DNA of 64,000 nt, from the NCBI RefSeq assembly GCF_003994415.1, contig NZ_CP034689.1, positions 6,076,001 to 6,140,000 on the forward strand, written 5' to 3'. Below are positions 34,246 to 42,127 of the stretch, piece by piece. This DNA comes from Achromobacter spanius (lineage in GTDB: Bacteria > Pseudomonadota > Gammaproteobacteria > Burkholderiales > Burkholderiaceae_B). The notes under the pieces are model-generated. The model ran no database searches. It saw only the letters and a program-made list of their open reading frames with translations, and had not been told where the DNA came from. The stretch's first letter is position 1, and every line of letters starts with the position of its first letter. Position numbers and translations under genes: made by a program.

Positions 34246-34884
34246 TCAGTAGCGCGCGCCGAAGGTGACGCGCAGCTCGTCGATGGCCTGCTCGGACAGC
34301 GGCTCGGGGCGCGGCTGGCTCATCAGCCACAGGCGGGCGGTTTCTTCCAGCTCTTCCAGCGCGTAGGACGCCTGCGCAACCGAGCGTTCCCACACCACCG
34401 GCCCCAACCTTTCGAACAGCGCGCCGCGCACCTGGCCCGCCACGGCGGCCACCTCGGCGGCGGCTTGCGGGTCGCCGGGCCGGCGATAGGCGATCAAGGG
34501 AATGCGGCCCACCTTCATGACCTGATAAGGCGTGATGGGCGGCAGCACGTCGTCGGGCCGCCACACGCCGGCAAGCGTCAAGGCCACCAGATGCGTGGAA
34601 TGCGTGTGGATGATGCCGCGCGACTCGGGGCTGGCGCGATAGATGCCCTGATGCAGCACCAGCGTCTTGGACGGCTTGGCGCCCGACACCCAGTTGCCGT
34701 CCAGGTCCACCTTGGCCAGATCGGCGGGGTCCAGCCGGCCCAGGCACGCGTCGGTGGGGGTGATCAGCCAGCCATCATCCAGCCGGGCGCTGATGTTGCC
34801 GGCCGCGCCCACGGTGTAGCCGCGTTGGTAGAGACTGGCGCCGACGACGCAGATTTCTTCGCGGATGCGGGCTTCATCAGTCAT
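34246..34884 (-). CDS. otnC: 3-oxo-tetronate 4-phosphate decarboxylase (class II aldolase fold)
   Basis: The product has 212 residues of the class II aldolase/adducin family. Seen: GYTVGAAGNISARL near residue 22, TPTDACLGRLDP, the acid region PSKTLVLHQGIYRASPE, and the zinc motif IIHTHSTHLVALT (HxH) near residue 92. In the pathway it decarboxylates 3-oxo-tetronate 4-phosphate to dihydroxyacetone phosphate. It is the first otn gene. Its ribosome-binding site lies in the stem of a terminator-like hairpin at 34886-34909. Confidence 0.92.
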   Translation of the reverse strand: MTDEARIREEICVVGASLYQRGYTVGAAGNISARLDDGWLITPTDACLGRLDPADLAKVDLDGNWVSGAKPSKTLVLHQGIYRASPESRGIIHTHSTHLVALTLAGVWRPDDVLPPITPYQVMKVGRIPLIAYRRPGDPQAAAEVAAVAGQVRGALFERLGPVVWERSVAQASYALEELEETARLWLMSQPRPEPLSEQAIDELRVTFGARY

Positions 34885-34885
34885 G

Positions 34886-34909
34886 AAAAAACCCCTGATG
34901 GGCAGGGGT
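34886..34909 (-). promoter_or_regulatory. Attenuator-like hairpin covering otnC ribosome-binding site
   Basis: On the minus strand, ACCCCTG pairs with CAGGGGT around a 5-nt loop and is followed by a T-run that ends one base before the otnC ATG. The 3' arm holds AGGGG, 7 nt from the ATG, the only visible Shine-Dalgarno. The same element could act as an intrinsic terminator or mask translation initiation. Confidence 0.6.
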
Positions 34910-35054
34910 GCATGTCTGGAAAAAATGGCGCGTAAGGTTCGGCGCGGAACGCAGCGGCTGGGCCAGCATGATGGGATGTCTCTTGTGTTGAATTTATCGG
35001 GTCATCATACAAATTTAAGGCTTGCGACCATATCGGGTAAACCCTAGACAGCAA

Positions 35055-35083
35055 GCAAAAGGCCTGGGCGGATGCCCAGGCCT
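35055..35083 (-). terminator. Rho-independent terminator after MFS gene
   Basis: Perfect 10-bp arms AGGCCTGGGC and GCCCAGGCCT with a 4-nt loop, followed on the minus strand by TTTTGCTTGC. It lies 29 bp past the MFS stop (35112) and separates the MFS transcript from the otn operon. Confidence 0.88.
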
Positions 35084-35111
35084 CTGAATGCCTTTACCCG
35101 CCGGGGCCGGC

Positions 35112-36341
35112 TTATTCCAGCACGCGCCCCTTGGTTTCAGGCAACAGCAACGCCGTCACGATCACCACCGCATACGCCCCCGTGGCAAACGCGCCGATGG
35201 CCCAACCCAGCCCATGCGTCTGGCTGAGAAAGCCGACCAGGCTGGGAAACAACGCCCCGATGCCGCGCCCGAAGTTGTAGGCGAAACCTTGGCCCGATGC
35301 CCGCACGCCCGACGGGAACAGTTCGGTCAGGTAAGCGCCGATGCCGCTGAAGATGCCCGACGCGGCAAAGCCCAGCGGGAAGCCCAGGAACAGCATCTGG
35401 TGATCGGTCAGCGGTACTTGTGTGTACACATAAACGCTGATGGTCGACAGCACCGAGAAGATCAACAGGTTGGCGCGACGGCCCAGGCGGTCGGCCAGAT
35501 AGGCCCCCGCGATGTAGCCGCAGAACGAGCCCAAGATGATCACCATCAGGTAACCGCCCGTGTTCAGCACCGACAGTTGGCGCTCCACCTTCAGGTAAGT
35601 GGGCAACCACGTCGTGATGGCGTAGTAGCCGCCCTGCACGCCCGTGCAAAGAATGGCCGTGATGACGGTGGTCTTGATCAGCGCGGGCGAAAAGATCGTC
35701 CAGAACGACGCGCGCGCCTCGCCGGCATGCACCTTGGCCTGCGCGCGCTTGAACACTTCGGGTTCGGGCACGTTCTTGCGGATGTACAGCACCAGAAAGG
35801 CGGGCAACACGCCGATCCAAAACAGGCTGCGCCAGGCCCATTCGGGCGGCAGCAACGAGAACGCCACGGTGTACAGGATCGCCGCCGCGCCCCACCCCAC
35901 GGCCCAGCCGCTTTGCACGGTGCCCACCGCTTTGCCCCGGTGTTCGGCGCGCACGATCTCGCCCATCAACACCGAGCCCACGGCCCATTCGCCGCCAAAG
36001 CCCAGGCCTTGCAACGCGCGCAGCACGAACAACTGTTCGAAGTTCTGCGCAAAGCCTATGGCCACGGTGCAGGCCGAAAACCACAGGATCGTGTATTGCA
36101 GGACGCGCACGCGGCCATAGCGGTCGGCCAGGATGCCGGCCAGCCAGCCGCCAATGGCGGAGAACAGCAGCGTGACCGTGCCCAGCATGCCCGCCTGGCC
36201 CTTGTCGATGCCCCACAGGCTCATCAGGGTGGCGATCACGAAGGTGAACACCATGAAGTCCAGGGCGTCGATGGCCCAGCCCCCGAACGCGGCAATGAAG
36301 GTGCGGCGTTCGGTCTTGTTCAGCTCTCTATACCACTGCAT
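35112..36341 (-). CDS. MFS transporter, aromatic-acid/sialate H+ symporter type
   Basis: The product has 409 residues and twelve membrane segments. Seen: GWAIDALDFMVFTFVIATLM in helix 1 (DxxD-like acidic pair of this family), GILADRYGRVRVLQ in loop 2-3, and GAYLADRLGRRANLL in the second half. It is downstream of an amidohydrolase gene (36 bp gap) on the same strand and ends at a strong terminator. Probable cargo: a carboxylic acid used by the genes at 36378-39801, or a tetronate. Confidence 0.88.
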   Translation of the reverse strand: MQWYRELNKTERRTFIAAFGGWAIDALDFMVFTFVIATLMSLWGIDKGQAGMLGTVTLLFSAIGGWLAGILADRYGRVRVLQYTILWFSACTVAIGFAQNFEQLFVLRALQGLGFGGEWAVGSVLMGEIVRAEHRGKAVGTVQSGWAVGWGAAAILYTVAFSLLPPEWAWRSLFWIGVLPAFLVLYIRKNVPEPEVFKRAQAKVHAGEARASFWTIFSPALIKTTVITAILCTGVQGGYYAITTWLPTYLKVERQLSVLNTGGYLMVIILGSFCGYIAGAYLADRLGRRANLLIFSVLSTISVYVYTQVPLTDHQMLFLGFPLGFAASGIFSGIGAYLTELFPSGVRASGQGFAYNFGRGIGALFPSLVGFLSQTHGLGWAIGAFATGAYAVVIVTALLLPETKGRVLE

Positions 36342-36377
36342 GGTTTGTCTCTTGAATGGTTCTGAAGGGGCGTGCGC

Positions 36378-37292
36378 TTAGCGCGCCGGGGTGAAGCCGT
36401 ACAGGCGTTCGGGGTTGCTGACCAGGATGCGGTGGCGCACGTCGGCATCCGGCGCCCACTGCGCCAACTGGTTGCGCAGCCGGCCCGTGTTGACCATGCG
36501 CGTTTGATGCACATGGGGCCAGTCGCTGCCCCACAGCATGCGGTCGGGCGCGGTGTCGATCAGCGCTTGCGCCCACGGCGTCACGTCGCTGAAATCGTCG
36601 AAGCGGTCGCTGATGCGATAGGCGCCTGATAGCTTGACCCACCAGCCGTGGTCGCGCACCAGATGCTGCAAGGCCAGAAAGCCCGCGCTGTCAGTGCCAT
36701 CGCCCACCGGCATGTGCCCCATATGGTCCACCACACCCGGCACCGGCAGCTTGCGCATGCGCGGCAGCAGGTCGGGCAATTGGCGCGCATCCATCAGGAA
36801 CTGCATGTGCCAGCCCAGGCCGGCAATGCGGTGCGCCAACGTTTCCATGGCGTCAAAGCCGATGCCGCCGCCAAACAAGACGTTGATGCGCAGGCCACGC
36901 ACGCCGGCGGCATGCATGGCTTCCAGTTCCTGGTCGCTGACGTCGGGCGCGACGACGCCCACCCCGCGCAATTGCTCGGGGTGACGGCGCAGCACTTCCA
37001 GCATGTAGCGGTTGTCGGTGCCGTAGACGCTGATCTGCACCAGCACACCGCGCGACATGCCGGTTTGGCGCAGCATGCCCAGGTAGGCGGATTCGGGTGC
37101 GGGCGGCGGCGTGTAGGTGCGCTCGGGCACGAGCGGGTACGCGCTGCTGTCGGCGGCGACGACATGCGCGTGCGTGTCGCAGGCGCCGGGCGGAATGTCG
37201 AAGGTGGCGGCGTCCATGTCGGGCAAGGGCGCCAGGCACAGCGGGGGCTGTTGCTGCGGCTCGCCGGAAGGGGGCGACGGGAAAGAGCTCAT
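36378..37292 (-). CDS. Amidohydrolase (PF04909-type), pyrone/lactone hydrolase-like
   Basis: The product has 304 residues. Seen: CDTHAHVV (HxH) near residue 40, WHMQFLMDARQLP, VVDHMGHMP, and the late Asp in WGSDWPHV near residue 255. This is the amidohydrolase_2 layout of 2-pyrone-4,6-dicarboxylate lactonase and related lactone hydrolases. A Pro/Gln-rich stretch forms the first 30 residues. It lies between the MFS gene and a Bug receptor gene. Lactone ring opening is the best guess, but the substrate is not proven. Confidence 0.85.
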   Translation of the reverse strand: MSSFPSPPSGEPQQQPPLCLAPLPDMDAATFDIPPGACDTHAHVVAADSSAYPLVPERTYTPPPAPESAYLGMLRQTGMSRGVLVQISVYGTDNRYMLEVLRRHPEQLRGVGVVAPDVSDQELEAMHAAGVRGLRINVLFGGGIGFDAMETLAHRIAGLGWHMQFLMDARQLPDLLPRMRKLPVPGVVDHMGHMPVGDGTDSAGFLALQHLVRDHGWWVKLSGAYRISDRFDDFSDVTPWAQALIDTAPDRMLWGSDWPHVHQTRMVNTGRLRNQLAQWAPDADVRHRILVSNPERLYGFTPAR

Positions 37293-37377
37293 GCGTAAGT
37301 CTCCTAGGCTGATGATCGTCTTGTGATCATGCCAGCGGACCAGGGCGGCGCCAAAGAGCTTGGCGCCACCCCGGCCT

Positions 37378-38355
37378 TCAATTGACGGTGATGTTGGCGT
37401 CTTGAATCAAGGCCGCGAAATGCGGCACGTCACGCGCGATCAAGGCCTGGAACGCCGCCGCGCCCTGGTCCTTGCCAACGGGCGCCTGCGCCGCCAGCTT
37501 GTCCAGCGAATCCCGCACGCCGGGGCTGTTCAGGGCCGCCGCCAAGGCCTGTTCCAAACGCGCGATGACGGCGGGCGGCGTGCCGGCCGGTGCGGCGATG
37601 CCGTTCCAGACGCTCATGTTGAACGCTGGCACCCCGGCTTCCGCAAACGTCGGCACATCGGGAATCTGCGGCAGGCGCGAAGCGCTGGCCACGGCCAGGG
37701 CCGTGACGCGCTTGGCTTCGTGGATGGGAATCATCGTGACGGTCTGGTCAATCACCGCGTCCACCGTGCCGGCCATCAGGTCGGCGATGGCCGGCCCCGC
37801 TCCGCGATACGGAATCTGCATGCCCTTGGTATTGGTCACGTGCATGAAGGTGGCCGCCGCGATGTGGCTGGTGGAGCCGGACCCCGCGTTGCCGAAGTTC
37901 ACGTCCGCGCCGTTCTTCTTCATGCGCGCAACGAAGTCGGGCAGCGTGGTGATGCCGCTTTTCTTGCTGACCGACAGCACCATCGGCACCGTGGCCACCA
38001 GGCCGATGGCGGCCATGTCGCGGCGCGGATCAAACTTGGCCTTGGGATATAGCGACGGCGCAATCGCCAGCGACCCCATGTTGCCGAAAGTGATGGTGTA
38101 GCCGTCGGGCGCGGCACGCGTCACGCGCTGATTACCGATCATGGTGCCGCCGCCGCCCAGGTTTTCCACGACGATGGTCTGGCCCAGGTTCTCGCCCATG
38201 GCCTGCGCCACGATGCGGGCCAGGCCATCCGTAGAGCCGCCCGCCGCATAGGGCACCACCATCGAGATGGACCGCGTGGGGTAGTCCTGCGCGCTTGCGT
38301 TGGCGCCAAGCGCCATCAGGCCGACGGCCAGGGCCGCCCGGAATGTCTTCTTCAT
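37378..38355 (-). CDS. Bug-family (TctC-like) periplasmic solute-binding protein
   Basis: The product has 325 residues. A signal peptide ends at about residue 22 (ANASAQDYP). Seen: SISMVVPYAAGGSTDGLARI, VVENLGGGGTMIG, APDGYTITFGNMG and PYRGAGPAIADLMAG, the standard receptor motifs. No TctA/TctB gene accompanies it. It lies 85 bp upstream of the lactonase-like amidohydrolase gene and downstream of a strong terminator, so it probably has its own promoter in 38356-38432. Confidence 0.92.
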   Translation of the reverse strand: MKKTFRAALAVGLMALGANASAQDYPTRSISMVVPYAAGGSTDGLARIVAQAMGENLGQTIVVENLGGGGTMIGNQRVTRAAPDGYTITFGNMGSLAIAPSLYPKAKFDPRRDMAAIGLVATVPMVLSVSKKSGITTLPDFVARMKKNGADVNFGNAGSGSTSHIAAATFMHVTNTKGMQIPYRGAGPAIADLMAGTVDAVIDQTVTMIPIHEAKRVTALAVASASRLPQIPDVPTFAEAGVPAFNMSVWNGIAAPAGTPPAVIARLEQALAAALNSPGVRDSLDKLAAQAPVGKDQGAAAFQALIARDVPHFAALIQDANITVN

Positions 38356-38432
38356 GTCTCGCTCCTTGCTGTATGTGCCGGCGATAGCCGGCCCCTCCGC
38401 CTGGTGCCGGCGGTTGTGGGTGATGCAGGTTT

Positions 38433-38458
38433 AAAAAAAAGCGCGGACCGTGCCGCGC
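38433..38458 (-). terminator. Rho-independent terminator with eight-T tail
   Basis: On the minus strand GCGCGG pairs with CCGCGC across a 6-nt loop and is followed by eight T (38440-38433). It lies 12 bp past the stop of the dehydrogenase gene at 38471. Confidence 0.9.
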
Positions 38459-38470
38459 CGTAGAGGGAAT

Positions 38471-39391
38471 CTAGGAAGCCACTTTCTTTGCGCCCAGCTC
38501 CACGCCCGCCAACTGTTCGGACAGGCGCGCCACAGCGGTGTGGTCCTGCCCCTTGCCCAGCGTCTTGCCCGCCGACGCCCATAGTTCACGGCACAGTGAC
38601 GCAAACGGCGTGGGCGTGCCGGTGTCGGTGGCGATGCCCAGCGCAATGCCCAGGTCTTTCACCATCAGATCCAGCCCGAAACCCGAGTTGAATTCGCGCG
38701 ACAGCACGAACTGCTTGAATTTTTTCTGCGTGGAATTGTTCATGCCGGTGGATGCATTCAACACATCCACGATCACGTTCGGGTCCAGGCCGAATTGTTG
38801 GCCGATCAGCATGGCTTCCACGCCGATCAGGAAGCCGCCCGCCGAAACCAGATTGTTCAGCGCCTTCATGGCGTGCGCGCTGCCTACATCGCCGACCGGC
38901 GTGATGGACGTGCCCATGGCCGACAGCGCCGGGCGCACGCGCTCAAGCGTGGCGGCCGGGCCGCCGAACATGATGGATAGCTCACCGGTGCGCGCACGCG
39001 GCACGCCACCGGACACGGGTGCGTCCACCATCTGCCCGCCCGCCTCGGCCACGGCCTGGGCCAGTCGTTGGGTATGGGCCGGCACGCCCGAACTCATCTC
39101 CACCACCACGCTGCCGGCGCGCAGGCCCGCCAGCACGCCATCCGCGCCGCTCAGCACCTGTTCAACGATGCCGCTGGTGGGCAGCATGGTGACGATGATG
39201 TCGCTTTGCGCGGCCAGCGCCGCGCAGGTGGCGGCTGCCTGCCCGCCGACTTCCTGCGCGAATTTGTCGGCCTGGCCCGGCACGGCGTCGAACACCGTCA
39301 CCGCGAAGCCCGCCTGCACCAGCCGCGCCGCCATCGGCCAGCCCATGCTGCCGATGCCGATCAGCCCCACGCGCTCTTGCGCTGCGCTCAT
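38471..39391 (-). CDS. Beta-hydroxyacid dehydrogenase (HIBADH/tartronate-semialdehyde-reductase family)
   Basis: The product has 306 residues. Seen: VGLIGIGSMGWPMAARLVQA (Rossmann) at residues 8-27, DAPVSGGVPRARTGELSIM (substrate region), and the catalytic Lys in HAMKALNNLVSAG. The family reduces or oxidises 3-hydroxyacids such as 3-hydroxyisobutyrate, glycerate or threonate. The start overlaps the carboxymuconolactone-decarboxylase-like gene by 4 bp. A terminator follows. It is a second family member besides ltnD. Confidence 0.9.
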   Translation of the reverse strand: MSAAQERVGLIGIGSMGWPMAARLVQAGFAVTVFDAVPGQADKFAQEVGGQAAATCAALAAQSDIIVTMLPTSGIVEQVLSGADGVLAGLRAGSVVVEMSSGVPAHTQRLAQAVAEAGGQMVDAPVSGGVPRARTGELSIMFGGPAATLERVRPALSAMGTSITPVGDVGSAHAMKALNNLVSAGGFLIGVEAMLIGQQFGLDPNVIVDVLNASTGMNNSTQKKFKQFVLSREFNSGFGLDLMVKDLGIALGIATDTGTPTPFASLCRELWASAGKTLGKGQDHTAVARLSEQLAGVELGAKKVAS

Positions 39392-39801
39392 GCTTGCTGC
39401 TCCTTGAAGGCGCCCTCTTCTTCCAGCACCTGGTTGGCCACCTTGAAGGCGTCCAGCCCCGCCGGAATGCCGCAGTACACGGTGGCTTGCAGCAGGATCT
39501 CTTTGATCTCTTCCACCGTGACGCCGTTGTTCAGCGCGCCCTTGACGTGCAGCTTGATCTCGGCCGGGCGGTTCAGCGCCGTCAGCATGGCCAGGTTCAG
39601 CATGCTGCGGGTCTTTTTCTCCAGGCCCGGGCGGCCCCAGGTATAGCCCCAGCACCATTCGGTGGTGATGTTCTGAAACGCCATCATGAAGTCGTTGGCG
39701 CGCGCCAGCGAACCGTCCACGTACTCGGTGCCCAGCACCTCGCGACGCAGGTTCAGCCCTTGGTCGAACAGGGCTTGGGTTTCGGATTTGGTGTCTGCCA
39801 T
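39388..39801 (-). CDS. Carboxymuconolactone decarboxylase-family protein
   Basis: The product has 137 residues. Seen: WGYTWGRPGLEKKTRSMLNL near residue 50, LALLTALNR-like NLAMLTALNRPAEIKLHV, GALNNGVTVEEIKEILLQ and YCGIPAGLDAF, the PcaC pattern. In the beta-ketoadipate route PcaC decarboxylates 4-carboxymuconolactone; no other pca genes are here, so a related acid is likely. ATG 39801 has GAGGAA upstream. It is divergent from the branched-chain-type importer and shares its control region. Confidence 0.88.
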   Translation of the reverse strand: MADTKSETQALFDQGLNLRREVLGTEYVDGSLARANDFMMAFQNITTEWCWGYTWGRPGLEKKTRSMLNLAMLTALNRPAEIKLHVKGALNNGVTVEEIKEILLQATVYCGIPAGLDAFKVANQVLEEEGAFKEQQA

Positions 39802-39855
39802 GAGTTCCTCGCTGGTGATGGATGAAAGGCGAATACGCGATCGATTACGCGATGG

Positions 39856-39905
39856 ATTGTCTGCCAATTTCTGTCAGATCGTCAATAGTCGGATTGTCTG
39901 ACAAT
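39856..39905. promoter_or_regulatory. Two FadR/GntR-type operators in divergent region
   Basis: ATTGTCTGACAAT (39893-39905) is a perfect palindrome and fits the FadR-family consensus TNGTNNNACNA exactly. ATTGTCTGCCAAT (39856-39868) is a copy with one mismatch, 37 bp away. They lie upstream of the importer promoter and 55-104 bp from the decarboxylase-like gene. The GntR regulator at 44732-45475 is the natural candidate to bind. Confidence 0.75.
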
Positions 39906-39909
39906 ATGC

Positions 39910-39938
39910 TTGACTGCGTAAATATTGAGCACAATAAT
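39910..39938 (+). promoter_or_regulatory. Sigma-70 promoter for the branched-chain-type importer
   Basis: TTGACT (39910-39915) and AATAAT (39933-39938) are spaced by 17 bp and each differ from consensus at one position. The perfect operator ends 4 bp before the -35 box. Transcription would start near 39945, leaving about a 54-nt leader. Confidence 0.75.
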
Positions 39939-39998
39939 GCGGCAAAGCGCCGGGCTGGCTGCCGTGCGCCCCATCCCCATAAAAGCCAGGAGACAAGC

Positions 39999-41234
39999 AT
40001 GAAAAGCAACCCCAAACAGGCCGTGCACCCCGCAGTCGTACGCCACGGGCGCCGGGAATTTGTCGCTGGACTGGGCGCCGCCGCGCTGGCGGCCTCGCTG
40101 CCCGGCATGGCCCGGGCGGCGCCAGCTGAGATCAATGTTGGCGTCATCCTGCCGCTGTCCGGCGCCAACGCGCAGTTCGGCATCAATTCCCGCCAGGGGC
40201 TGGAATTGGCCGCGGACGAGATCAACGCGGCCGGCGGCATCAAGTCGCTGGGCGGCGCCAAGCTCAAGCTGATCATCGCGGACGCCACCTCGCAGCCCAC
40301 CACCGCCGCCACGGTGGCGCAGCGCCTGATCACGCAGAACCGCTGCGTGGCGATCATTGGCGCGTACGCCTCGTCGCTGACGCTGGCCGTATCGGAAGTG
40401 ACCGAACGCCGTGGCATCCCGCTGTTGACCATGTCGTTCTCGGACATGCTCACCGAGCGCGGCTTCAAGCACATCTTCCAGGTGGTGTCCAAGGGCTCGG
40501 TGCTGGGCCGCGCTCAATACGATTACGCCGCGTCGGTCGTGGCCGGCGCGTCCAACATCAAGAAGATCGCGCTGCTGTACGAAGACACGGCCTACGGCAC
40601 CTCGCAGGCGGTGGGCGTGCGCAATGCCGCCAAGGCGGCTGGCGCCGAGATCGTGCTGGACGAGGCCTATCCGCTGGGCATCACCGACGTGACGCCGCTG
40701 ATCAGCAAGCTGCGCGGCTCCGATGCGCAGATCGTGTTCCCCATTTCGTATCTGAACGACAGCCTGCTGATCATCCGCGTGATGCGCCAGCAACGGCTGA
40801 CGGTGCCGGTGGTGGGCGGCGCGGCGGGCTACGTGATTCCCGACTTCGCCCGCGCGCTGGGTCAATACGCGCAGGCGGTGCTGTCGATTGCGCCGGCCAA
40901 CTACGACCAGGCGCCCGAATACACCGAACGCTATCGCAAGCGCTTCGGCACCTTCATGCCGCACGAAGCGCTGGAACACGCCGTGTGCGCGGGGGTGTTG
41001 GCCGCGGCGCTGGAGGTGGCGGCATCCGACAAGCCCGAGGCAGTGACCAAGGCGTTGCGTGCGCAGAAGTACGACCAGGGCTGGGCGGGCGTGATGTCGG
41101 GCGGCGGCGTGCACTTCGACGCCAAGGGTCTGAACACGCTGGCCCAGCCCATCATGGTGCAGTGGCAGAACAACGAGCTGGTGTCGGTGTGGCCGCAGGC
41201 GTTGGCCAAGGGTAGCGTCATCAGCGCCGGCTGA
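39999..41234 (+). CDS. ABC transporter substrate-binding protein, branched-chain-type (LivK-like)
   Basis: The product has 411 residues. The N-terminus RHGRREFVAGLGAAALAASL is a Tat-like signal with cleavage near ARAAPAE. The mature part opens with INVGVILPLSGANAQFGINS and has the type-I periplasmic receptor layout of Leu/Ile/Val and aromatic-acid receptors. ATG 39999 follows AGGAGA; an in-frame extension upstream runs through the promoter and was rejected. It is the first gene of a complete importer. The ligand is likely an aromatic or lactone-forming acid, by context. Confidence 0.9.
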   Translation: MKSNPKQAVHPAVVRHGRREFVAGLGAAALAASLPGMARAAPAEINVGVILPLSGANAQFGINSRQGLELAADEINAAGGIKSLGGAKLKLIIADATSQPTTAATVAQRLITQNRCVAIIGAYASSLTLAVSEVTERRGIPLLTMSFSDMLTERGFKHIFQVVSKGSVLGRAQYDYAASVVAGASNIKKIALLYEDTAYGTSQAVGVRNAAKAAGAEIVLDEAYPLGITDVTPLISKLRGSDAQIVFPISYLNDSLLIIRVMRQQRLTVPVVGGAAGYVIPDFARALGQYAQAVLSIAPANYDQAPEYTERYRKRFGTFMPHEALEHAVCAGVLAAALEVAASDKPEAVTKALRAQKYDQGWAGVMSGGGVHFDAKGLNTLAQPIMVQWQNNELVSVWPQALAKGSVISAG

Positions 41235-41266
41235 TCGGCTTCGCACAAGACGGAGGGGGACGGGTC

Positions 41267-42127
41267 ATGCAATTCTTGCAGGCGCTGGTGGACGGCATTC
41301 TGCTGGGCGGCGTTTACGCGGTGATCTCGATCGGGCTGACGCTCGTTTTCGGGGTGGTGTCCATCGTGAACTTCGCCCAGGCAGAGTTCCTGATGGTGGG
41401 CATGTTCGTGGCGTACTTCGCCTGGAAACTGCTGGGGCTGGACCCGCTTTTGGGGTCGTTGCTGTCGTTCGCCGTGGCCTTCGTGCTGGGCGTGCTGACG
41501 CAAAAGTTCCTGATCGACCGGGTGATGAAGGCGCCTGCCGTGGCGCAGATTTTCCTGACGGTGGGCTTGCTGATCGTCATGGAAAACCTGGCGCTGATCC
41601 TGTTCGGATCGGAGTTCCGCTCGGTGCAGACGCCCTACCAGATGACGGCGCTGGCGCTCGGCCCCATTCTGTTCAGCGCTCCGTATCTGCTGGCCTTCGT
41701 GGTGGCGTCGGTAGCCGGGCTGACCTTGTGGTGGGTGCTGAAGAAAACCTGGTGGGGCATGGCGGTGCGCGCCACCGCGCAAGACCCGATGGCCGCCCGG
41801 CTGTCGGGCATATCCACCCATCGCGTGCATCAGTTGGCCTTCGGACTGGGCGTGGGGCTGACAGCCCTGGGCGGCGGCATCATCCTGCCGTATCTCACGG
41901 CGTCCACCACCGTGGGCGCGCAGTTCAGTGTGCTGATGTTCACGGCGGTGGTGCTGGGCGGCCTGGGCAGCGTGTTGGGCGCGGTGGTGGGCGGCGTGGC
42001 GGTGGGCGTGATCCAGTCGCTGTCATCGCTGGTGCTGCCCATGCAATTGCAGAATCTGGTGCTGTTCGCCATCTTCATTCTGGTCTTGGCCGTGCGCCCG
42101 GAAGGTCTTTTGAAAAGGGCGGCATGA
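41267..42127 (+). CDS. livH: Branched-chain-type ABC permease (LivH)
   Basis: The product has 286 residues and eight or more membrane segments. Seen: LVDGILLGGVYAVISIGLTL at the N-terminus and NFAQAEFLMVGMFVAY, both LivH signatures, and a GLGSVLGAVVGG motif near residue 225. It lies 32 bp after the receptor gene and overlaps livM by 4 bp. Confidence 0.93.
   Translation: MQFLQALVDGILLGGVYAVISIGLTLVFGVVSIVNFAQAEFLMVGMFVAYFAWKLLGLDPLLGSLLSFAVAFVLGVLTQKFLIDRVMKAPAVAQIFLTVGLLIVMENLALILFGSEFRSVQTPYQMTALALGPILFSAPYLLAFVVASVAGLTLWWVLKKTWWGMAVRATAQDPMAARLSGISTHRVHQLAFGLGVGLTALGGGIILPYLTASTTVGAQFSVLMFTAVVLGGLGSVLGAVVGGVAVGVIQSLSSLVLPMQLQNLVLFAIFILVLAVRPEGLLKRAA

Noticed and set aside
34985..35030. FadR-type operator upstream of otnC
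   Set aside because: TTGTATGATGACC resembles one half of the consensus but lacks the AC-A half at correct spacing; too weak to call.
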